Assembly (NCBI RefSeq): GCF_014203355.1
Contig: NZ_JACHIR010000001.1
Location: 3,226,038 to 3,290,037, forward strand
From: Kutzneria kofuensis
GTDB lineage: Bacteria > Actinomycetota > Actinomycetes > Mycobacteriales > Pseudonocardiaceae
DNA length: 64,000 nucleotides
Direction of reading: 5' to 3'
Below are positions 56,580 through 64,000 of the stretch, in pieces (position 1 is the first letter of the stretch; every line of letters begins with the position of its first letter). Position numbers and translations under genes: made by a program. The notes under the pieces were generated by a model. The model worked only from the letters and a program-made list of their open reading frames with translations. It made no database searches and had not been told where the DNA came from.

Positions 56580-56657
56580 GCGAAAAGGGTACGTAACGGC
56601 GAAGTGGCCGCCGGTGATGCGTCTGGCACCAGCGCGAGATGACCGAAAGTGAGCACC

Positions 56658-57272
56658 ATGTCCGCCCCGTACTTCCCGCCACCGGCCACCGACGTCCAGC
56701 CGCAGGGGCAGCCGCCCCGCAACGGTCTCGGCACCGCCGGCTTCGTTCTCGGGCTCGTCGGCCTCCTGCTCAGCTTCATCCCGTTCATCGGCGTCGTGGC
56801 CTGGCCGCTGGTGATCGTCGGCCTGGTGCTGTCGATCATCGGCATCGCCCGGGCCAGCAGCGGCAAGGCCACCAATCGCGGCCTGGCCATCACCGGCGCC
56901 GTGCTGTCGGTCATCGGCCTGGTGATCTGCATCCTGTACGTCGCCGTGTTCACCAAGGCCGTCAACGACGTGAACCAGCAGCAGAACGCCGTCTCCACGA
57001 TCACCTACGAGGTGACGGGAGACGCCAAGGGCGCGACGGTCACCTACAGCTCGTTCGACGGCAACGGCAGCTCCATGAACCAGGAGACCGCCAGCCAGCT
57101 GCCGTGGCACAAGGACCTTCAGGCCAAGGGCCTGTTCAGCGGCGGCTCGCTCACCGTCAGCGCCGGCGCCGACGGCGGCTCCGTCACGTGCAAGGTCACC
57201 GTGAACGGCAAGGAAGCCAAGACGGCGACGGCCAGCGGGCCGTTCGCGACCGCCAGCTGCGGCGGCTTCTAG
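56658..57272 (+). CDS. DUF4190 membrane protein with MmpS-like outer domain
   Basis: A 204-residue protein. A Pro-rich head, then two membrane segments (about residues 27-62 and 75-99) of the DUF4190 type ([35 protein letters not shown]), then an extracytoplasmic beta domain ([19 protein letters not shown] to [24 protein letters not shown]) resembling the MmpS domain, with two Cys. The role is unknown. ATG 56658; GTG 56649 is possible. It converges with ispE, with overlapping stops in CTAG. Confidence 0.8.
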   Translation: MSAPYFPPPATDVQPQGQPPRNGLGTAGFVLGLVGLLLSFIPFIGVVAWPLVIVGLVLSIIGIARASSGKATNRGLAITGAVLSVIGLVICILYVAVFTKAVNDVNQQQNAVSTITYEVTGDAKGATVTYSSFDGNGSSMNQETASQLPWHKDLQAKGLFSGGSLTVSAGADGGSVTCKVTVNGKEAKTATASGPFATASCGGF

Positions 57273-58234
57273 GCGTGCACCTCGGGCGGGGTGGGGCGGG
57301 CCGCGTCGTCGCCGGTGATCACACGGGCGCCGGCGACCGGGCCCTGCGCCACCCGCACGGTCCGGCACACGCCGGCGCCGGACAGCTCCGCGGCGACCCG
57401 GACGGCGGCGTCGCCGTCGGAGCAGAGGAAGGCGCAGGTGGGCCCGGAGCCGGAGACGATGCCGGCCAGCGCCCCGGCGTTGACGCCGGCACGGAGCGTG
57501 CGGCGCAGGCCGGGGCGCAGCGAGACGGCGGCGGCCTGGAGGTCGTTGCCGAGCAGCAGCGCCAGCTGGTTGGGGTCGCCGGAGGCCAGGGCCTCCAGCA
57601 CGGGCTCGACGGCGCCGACCCGAGGCGGGTTGCCGTCGGCGCGCAGCCGGTCCAGCTCGCGGTACACCTCGGGGGTGGACAGGCCGCCGCTGTCCAGGGC
57701 GATCACCCAGTGATAGGTGTGCCGGGACAGCACGGGGACAAGCTGCTCGCCGCGCCCGGTCCCCAGCGCCAAACCGCCCTGCAGCACGAACGGCACGTCG
57801 CTGCCGAGTTCGGCGGCGACAGTCGCCAGCTCGTCGCGGCCCATCTCCAGCCGCCACAGGTGCGCCAGCGCGACGAGCGTGGCGGCGGCGTCCGCGCTGC
57901 CGCCGGCCATGCCGCCGGCCACCGGGATGCCCTTGTTGATGGTGATCCGCAGCTTGGGCTCATCCGGATCGCGGCCGACGTGCGCGGCGAGCGCTCGCAC
58001 GGCCTTCCAGACCAGGTTGGACGAATCGGTGGGCACCGACTCGGCGCCCTCGCCCCGCACGTCGAGGCCGGCCTCGTCGGCGACGGCGACGGTCACCTCG
58101 TCGGTCAGCGACAACGACTGGAACAGCGTCGTCAGGTCGTGATAGCCGTCTGCGCGCAGGTCACCCACCGCGAGATGCAGGTTGACCTTCGCTGGGGCCC
58201 GGACGGTCACTGGTGTCGGTACGACGGCTAGCAC
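57269..58234 (-). CDS. ispE: IspE, 4-diphosphocytidyl-2-C-methyl-D-erythritol kinase
   Basis: A 321-residue GHMP kinase of the MEP isoprenoid pathway. [28 protein letters not shown] is the N-terminal motif; [19 protein letters not shown] is the ATP loop; [16 protein letters not shown] is the third GHMP motif. It follows rsmA in the conserved order, but here the metNIQ genes are inserted between the two. GTG 58234. Confidence 0.95.
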   Translation of the reverse strand: MLAVVPTPVTVRAPAKVNLHLAVGDLRADGYHDLTTLFQSLSLTDEVTVAVADEAGLDVRGEGAESVPTDSSNLVWKAVRALAAHVGRDPDEPKLRITINKGIPVAGGMAGGSADAAATLVALAHLWRLEMGRDELATVAAELGSDVPFVLQGGLALGTGRGEQLVPVLSRHTYHWVIALDSGGLSTPEVYRELDRLRADGNPPRVGAVEPVLEALASGDPNQLALLLGNDLQAAAVSLRPGLRRTLRAGVNAGALAGIVSGSGPTCAFLCSDGDAAVRVAAELSGAGVCRTVRVAQGPVAGARVITGDDAARPTPPEVHA

Positions 58235-58265
58235 CCGTCCAGCCTACGGGCTGTTGCTGTGCTGG

Positions 58266-59075
58266 CTAGAACGCCGGCAGGACCGAACCGTGGAACGTCT
58301 GCTCGATGTAGTCCTTGACCTGCGGGGAGTTGAGCAGCTCGGCCAGTTCCCTGATGCGCTTGTCACCCGCCAGCTCCGGCCGCGTGACCAGGCCGTTGGC
58401 GTTCGGGTTGCCCTGGGCCTTTTCGACGAGCACCGCGTCGCGGACGTCAAGACCGGCCGACAGCGCGTAGTTGCCGTTCACGATCGAGGCGTCGGTGTCC
58501 TCCAGGCTGCGCGGCAGCTGCGCCGCCTCCAGCTCGACGAACTGAAGGTGCTTCGGGTTGCCGGCGACGTCGCGCGGGGTCGCGGTGGTCTCCGTGCCGG
58601 GCTTGAGCTTGAGCAGGCCGTTGTCGGCGAGCAGCTTGAGCGCCCGGGCCTCGTTGCTGGTGTCGTTGGGCAGGCCGATCTTGGCGCCGTCCGGCAGGTC
58701 GGCGGCCTTGTGCGCCTTCTTCGAGTACAGCCCGAGCGGCTCCAGGTGCACGGCGGTCACCCAGGACAGCTGCGCGCCGTGGCTCTGCTCGAAGTCGGCG
58801 AGGTAGGGCTGGTGCTGGAAGTAGTTGGCGTCCAGCGACTTGTCCACCAGCGACGTGTTCGGCGTGACGTAGTCGGTGAACTCCTTGACCTGGATCTTCA
58901 GGCCCTTGGCCGGCGCCAGCTTGTCGGCGACGTAGGACAGGATCTGGCCGTGCGGGGTGGGGCTGACGCCGACGACGAGCGGGGCGTTCGGGTCTGCGGC
59001 CGCGCCGCCGCCCGTCCCGCAGGCGGCCGCGGTGGCCGTCACGAGGGCAGCAAGGAGCGCAACACGGAGCTTCAT
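58266..59075 (-). CDS. metQ: MetQ/NlpA methionine-binding lipoprotein
   Basis: A 269-residue substrate-binding lipoprotein. The signal peptide ends TAAAC, a lipobox giving a lipidated Cys near residue 19. VGVSPTPHGQIL, KEFTDYVTPNTSLVDKSLDANYFQHQPYL and IGLPNDTSNEARAL are typical NlpA segments. It delivers methionine to MetI/MetN. It is the last gene of metNIQ, 21 bases after metI. Confidence 0.93.
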   Translation of the reverse strand: MKLRVALLAALVTATAAACGTGGGAAADPNAPLVVGVSPTPHGQILSYVADKLAPAKGLKIQVKEFTDYVTPNTSLVDKSLDANYFQHQPYLADFEQSHGAQLSWVTAVHLEPLGLYSKKAHKAADLPDGAKIGLPNDTSNEARALKLLADNGLLKLKPGTETTATPRDVAGNPKHLQFVELEAAQLPRSLEDTDASIVNGNYALSAGLDVRDAVLVEKAQGNPNANGLVTRPELAGDKRIRELAELLNSPQVKDYIEQTFHGSVLPAF

Positions 59076-59096
59076 GGGACTGTGGTTCCTCGAGTT

Positions 59097-59783
59097 TCAG
59101 GCGGTGACGCGGCGACGGCGGTCGATGAGCCGTGACGTCACGTCGAACAGCAGTTGGATGAGCATGGCGATGGCGCCGAGCACGAGCACCGTCGTCCAGA
59201 GCACGCGGTCGTCGTAGCGCTGGTATCCGTAGCGAATGGCGAGATCGCCCAGGCCCTCGCCGCCGACGACCCCGGCCATGGCGGAGAAGCCGACGAGGGT
59301 GACGGCGGTGACGCCGACCGCGGACACCAGCGCGGGGGCGGATTCGCCCAGCAGCACGGACCGCACGATGCGGGTCCGGCTGGCGCCGGTGGTGACGGCC
59401 GCTTCGACGACCGTCGCGTCCACCTCACGCAGCGCGGACTGGACGAGCCGGCCGAGGAAGGGCACCGCCCCGATGGCCAGCGGCACGATCGCCGCGGTCG
59501 GGCCGATCGAGGTGCCGATCAGCGGGCGGGTGACAACCTGTTGCAGCAGCACGATGAGCACGATGAACGGCAGCGATCGGCCGAAGTCCACCACGGTGCC
59601 CAGGATCCGGTGCAGCACCGGGACGGGCCGCAGCCCGCCCGGCGCCGTCACGTGCAGCAGCACGCCCAGCGGGATCCCGAACACCGTGGCGAACAACGTC
59701 GCCACGCCGACCATGTACAGCGTCTGGCCGAGCGCGGGGTGGAGCAGGTCGAACACATCGGACCACGGAGTGGTCTGTCTCAC
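59097..59783 (-). CDS. metI: MetI methionine ABC transporter permease
   Basis: A 228-residue permease with about five membrane segments. TLYMVGVATLFATVFGIPLGVLL opens the channel domain, and the loop that contacts the ATPase is VEAAVTTGASRTRIVRSVLLGESAPALV. GTG 59783 overlaps the metN stop by four bases. Confidence 0.93.
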   Translation of the reverse strand: MRQTTPWSDVFDLLHPALGQTLYMVGVATLFATVFGIPLGVLLHVTAPGGLRPVPVLHRILGTVVDFGRSLPFIVLIVLLQQVVTRPLIGTSIGPTAAIVPLAIGAVPFLGRLVQSALREVDATVVEAAVTTGASRTRIVRSVLLGESAPALVSAVGVTAVTLVGFSAMAGVVGGEGLGDLAIRYGYQRYDDRVLWTTVLVLGAIAMLIQLLFDVTSRLIDRRRRVTA

Positions 59784-60802
59784 GCAGCGACTCCCTGCGG
59801 ACCCTTCGGGGTCCGTCGAACGAGGGCGCCGGCCTCGGAGATCCACTCCAGCGCGGAGTCGGCCCGCTCGCCGGTCAGGCCCAGTCGGAACCGGGCGACC
59901 GGGGTCTCGCCGAGGCGGGTCAGTCCGCCGCCGAGCACGGCGAGGTCGACGCCGAACCGGTTGGACGCCTCCGGCAGCAGCGCGCCCACCGCGGCGAAGC
60001 CGACCAGCACCACGTCCGCGACGCGGTCGTGGTCGCCGGCGATGCCGTCGGTCTGGTCGAGCGCGGGCAGCAGCGCGTTGGCGGTGCGACTGTCCACATC
60101 GGACACGAGGTCGAGCAGCCTGCCGTTCTCCACGATCCGGCCGCCGTCGAGCACGGCGACGTCGTCGCAGATCCGGCGGACGACCGCCATGTCGTGTGTG
60201 ACAACAACAACCGTGACTCCGAGCTCCGCTCGGGCCCGGTCGAGAACGGTGAGCACGGAGCCGGTGGTCTCCGGGTCCAGCGCCGAGGTGGGCTCGTCCG
60301 CGAGCAGCACGGACGGGTTCGCGGCCAGCGCGCGGGCGACCGCGATGCGCTGCCGCTGCCCGCCGGAGAGCTGGTCGGGGTAGGAGGCGGCCTTGTCGGT
60401 CAGGCCGACCAGGTCGAGCAGTTCGCCGACGCGGCGGCGGCGGGTCGGGCCGTCGACGCCCGCGGTTTCCAGCGGCAGCGCCACATTGCCGGCCGCCGTG
60501 CGCTGACGCAGCAGCGAATCCCCTTGCGGCACAACGCCGATCTGCCGGCGGGCCGCGCGCAGCCGGTTGCCGTCGAGCGTGACGAGGTCGGTGCCGTCGA
60601 CGCGGATGGCGCCGCTGTCCGGGCGCTCGAGCAGAGCGATGCAGCGGGCCAGGGTCGACTTGCCGGAGCCGCTCGGGCCGACGACGCCGCAGACGGCGCC
60701 GGCCTGGACCTCGAGGGTGACGCCGTCGAGGGCGCGCACGGCGCCGCCCCGGGCGGGGAATGACTTGACCAGATTGTCGACAGTGATCACTGTTTGCTCC
60801 AC
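59780..60802 (-). CDS. metN: MetN methionine ABC transporter ATPase
   Basis: A 340-residue ATPase. Walker A GPSGSGKSTLARCIA, Q-loop VPQGDSLL, signature QLSGGQRQRIAVARALA, Walker B VLLADEPTSALDPET, and the switch His in VVVTHDMAVV. A C-terminal regulatory part of about 100 residues occupies the place of the NIL domain. GTG 60802. It is the first gene of the operon, 109 bases after a leader peptide and a SAM-type riboswitch. Confidence 0.93.
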   Translation of the reverse strand: MEQTVITVDNLVKSFPARGGAVRALDGVTLEVQAGAVCGVVGPSGSGKSTLARCIALLERPDSGAIRVDGTDLVTLDGNRLRAARRQIGVVPQGDSLLRQRTAAGNVALPLETAGVDGPTRRRRVGELLDLVGLTDKAASYPDQLSGGQRQRIAVARALAANPSVLLADEPTSALDPETTGSVLTVLDRARAELGVTVVVVTHDMAVVRRICDDVAVLDGGRIVENGRLLDLVSDVDSRTANALLPALDQTDGIAGDHDRVADVVLVGFAAVGALLPEASNRFGVDLAVLGGGLTRLGETPVARFRLGLTGERADSALEWISEAGALVRRTPKGPQGVAA

Positions 60803-60911
60803 GGCACGCGCGGCCACGCGCGCTGATGGCGCGCGAGGGCCGTCCTTTTTGGACCGTCCTATCGGGACGAGACGAATGAGGGTGAACCGACAGCAGGCGG
60901 CGGTAGGGGTG

Positions 60912-61010
60912 TTACCGGCCGGCCCGACAGCCCGTCGCGGTGCGGCGGCACTGATCGACAACTCGACGGCGAGTGAGCAGCCGCGCTGCGCACACTCGGG
61001 CGAGGTCCAT
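60912..61010 (-). CDS. Leader peptide with RRR-x-VD motif, upstream of metN
   Basis: A 32-codon gene, ATG 61010 with GGAGG five bases upstream. The product has LLTRRRVVDQCRR in the middle and three Cys (positions 7, 21 and 28). Actinobacterial leader peptides of the type LLTRRRHVDLxR...C occur in front of sulphur and cysteine genes, where translation senses cysteine. Here it lies directly after the riboswitch and before metN, consistent with a second, translation-based control. Confidence 0.65.
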   Translation of the reverse strand: MDLARVCAARLLTRRRVVDQCRRTATGCRAGR

Positions 61011-61014
61011 GACG

Positions 61015-61105
61015 TCCTCCATCGGTCCTGGCTGTAGCACCTGCCCGGGGTCGGGTGGTTGCTGCGGCTTCGTCGATCCAGGTCTCTCGGCCGCTCGGGA
61101 TGGAT
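61015..61105 (-). ncRNA. SAM-type (S-box-like) riboswitch
   Basis: Read on the minus strand, GAGCGGCCGAGAGACCTGG is followed by GCCGCAGCAACC and then GGGCAGGTGCTACAGCCAGG and CCGATGGAGG. CAGCAACC and GGTGCTAC are conserved core segments of actinobacterial S-box elements, and CCTGG/CCAGG can close the basal stem. It precedes a methionine transporter, which fits a SAM sensor. Exact ends are approximate, and class (SAM-I against SAM-IV) was not settled. Confidence 0.7.
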
Positions 61106-61332
61106 GCAAGTAGCAGTACACCTGACCGGTATGTGGAAAATCAAGCCGTGCCCGGAAAGAACCACGGATCGTTCGGTATGTCACACAGATGCCCGACGAT
61201 TGCTCGGTCCACGACGTATCGCACGGTAGGTTCCCCGGCACCCTCGGTCATCCGGAGGGGTCCGGGTTGTCCACGGGCTGGACGTCCGGGAAGAAGCACG
61301 ACCGGCGGGGCGTTGGCCCGGACATGGGGGTA
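61106..61332. other. Intergenic region between the met leader and rsmA
   Basis: About 230 bases. The minus-strand promoter of the metNIQ transcript must lie here. I see no gene; a weak AT-rich patch around 61130-61145 (GTGGAAAATCAAG) is the only candidate promoter. Confidence 0.35.
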
Positions 61333-62178
61333 CTACGCGGCGGCTACCTCGGCGATGCGGGCGAACTCGGCGATGCCGAGCTGCTCACCACGGAGCGACG
61401 GGTCGACACCGGCGGCGGTGAGCAGCTGACCGGCCCGGTCAGCCGAGCCGGCCCAGCCGGCCAAGGCAGCCCGGAGGGTCTTGCGCCGCTGGGCGAAGGC
61501 GGCGTCCACCAGGGAGAACAGCGCTTCCCGTGACACCGAGGACGGGGGCTCGCGGCGGGTGAAGGCGACCAGGGCGGAGTCGACGTTGGGCACGGGCCAG
61601 AACACCGATCGAGGCACGGGACCGGCACGGCGGGCGTCGGCGTACCAGGCGAGCTTGACGCTGGGCACGCCGTAGACCCGGCTGCCGGGCCCGGCGGCCA
61701 TGCGGTCGGCGACCTCGGACTGCACCATGACGAGCCCGGTCCGCAGCGAAGGCAGCTCGGCCAGCAGGTGCAGCACGATCGGCACGGACACGTTGTACGG
61801 GAGGTTGGCGACCAGAGCGGTCGGCGCGACCCCGATCTCGTCGGCGGTGACGCGCATGGCGTCGGCGCCGACGACGGTGAGCCGGGAGGCGACGTCGGGC
61901 GCGAACTCGGCGGCGGTGACGGGCAGCCGAGCGGCCAGCACGGGATCGATCTCCACGGCAACGACGGCCTTGCACGCCGGCAGCAGCGCCAAGGTCAGCG
62001 AACCGAGCCCGGGGCCGACCTCAAGCACGACGTCGTCGGCCGTGACACCGGAGGCGGTGACGATGCGCCGCACGGTGTTGGTGTCGTGCACGAAGTTCTG
62101 GCCCAGCTTCTTGGTCGGACGGACGTCCAACTCCTTGGCGAGGGCACGGACCTCGACGGGTCCCAGCAGTTCGGGCAC
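61333..62178 (-). CDS. rsmA: RsmA (KsgA) 16S rRNA dimethyltransferase
   Basis: A 281-residue SAM-dependent methyltransferase that dimethylates two adenines near the 3' end of 16S r[24 protein letters not shown], the SAM loop [30 protein letters not shown] and the catalytic [10 protein letters not shown] are all present. GTG 62178 gives the usual length; GTG 62229 would overlap rpfB. It lies 17 bases behind rpfB, the classic rpfB-ksgA-ispE order. Confidence 0.94.
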   Translation of the reverse strand: MPELLGPVEVRALAKELDVRPTKKLGQNFVHDTNTVRRIVTASGVTADDVVLEVGPGLGSLTLALLPACKAVVAVEIDPVLAARLPVTAAEFAPDVASRLTVVGADAMRVTADEIGVAPTALVANLPYNVSVPIVLHLLAELPSLRTGLVMVQSEVADRMAAGPGSRVYGVPSVKLAWYADARRAGPVPRSVFWPVPNVDSALVAFTRREPPSSVSREALFSLVDAAFAQRRKTLRAALAGWAGSADRAGQLLTAAGVDPSLRGEQLGIAEFARIAEVAAA

Positions 62179-62195
62179 GAACGGGGATTCTAGGC

Positions 62196-64000
<1,805 letters not shown>

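Overview
The window is 64 kb of high-GC actinobacterial chromosome. GTG starts are common, stop/start overlaps are frequent, and the families are actinobacterial: HspR, HelD, a resuscitation-promoting factor, a sortase and DivIVA-repeat proteins. The right half follows the order I recall from Mycobacterium tuberculosis (rpfB, ksgA, ispE, fatty-acyl-AMP ligase, pth, rplY, prs, glmU, tetR, mfd, mazG, a lytic transglycosylase, eno, divIC, DUF501, ppx), so this is vertically inherited core DNA with inserts. No mycolic-acid genes are seen. A Pseudonocardiales-type organism (Amycolatopsis/Kutzneria-like) is my best guess, by inference only.

Layout. 1-5.7 kb: an unknown anchored protein, a Bax-inhibitor-1 protein, then a surface protein, its sortase and a polysaccharide deacetylase. 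5.8-8.9 kb: a complete pqqA-C-D-E-B operon for the cofactor PQQ, with a hairpin between the precursor gene and the enzymes. 8.9-13.3 kb: a short DnaK with its repressor HspR behind two HAIR-like operators, an orphan response regulator and a Na+/H+ antiporter. 13.2-19.1 kb: an esterase-like protein with Thr at the nucleophile position, a parS-like site, a possible toxin-antitoxin pair, a DUF5684 protein, an unusual tRNA next to a peptide/ATP-grasp locus, and NDH-2. 19.2-24.7 kb: uracil-DNA glycosylase, S10 peptidase, an AbiEi-like protein, Ppx/GppA and a Thr-tailed transglycosylase. 25-36.7 kb: DUF501-divIC-eno, HelD, a TPR protein, transglycosylase-mazG-SurA-like lipoprotein-mfd.

36.8-43.3 kb is an accessory block that interrupts the core order. 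Three overlapping genes (subtilisin-like protease, sigma factor, small beta-rich protein) diverge from a TPR-CHAT caspase-like protein. This resembles a protease-to-sigma-factor signalling or conflict module and is the most interesting locus here. A MarR/SRPBCC pair and a DUF1445 protein follow.

43.3-64 kb: TetR with an acyl-CoA desaturase behind tandem inverted repeats, an alpha/beta hydrolase, tRNA-Gln, a diguanylate cyclase, glmU-prs, rplY, pth between two DivIVA-repeat genes, a fatty-acyl-AMP ligase, an ABC-F protein, ispE, a metNIQ methionine transporter under a SAM-type riboswitch with a Cys-containing leader peptide, rsmA and rpfB.

Four copies of one palindromic hairpin (13-14 bp core stem, with paired substitutions) lie 5-28 bases behind stop codons between 5.9 and 30.3 kb. 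They form a dispersed terminator or 3'-end-like repeat family. No CRISPR array, prophage, insertion sequence or rRNA was seen.
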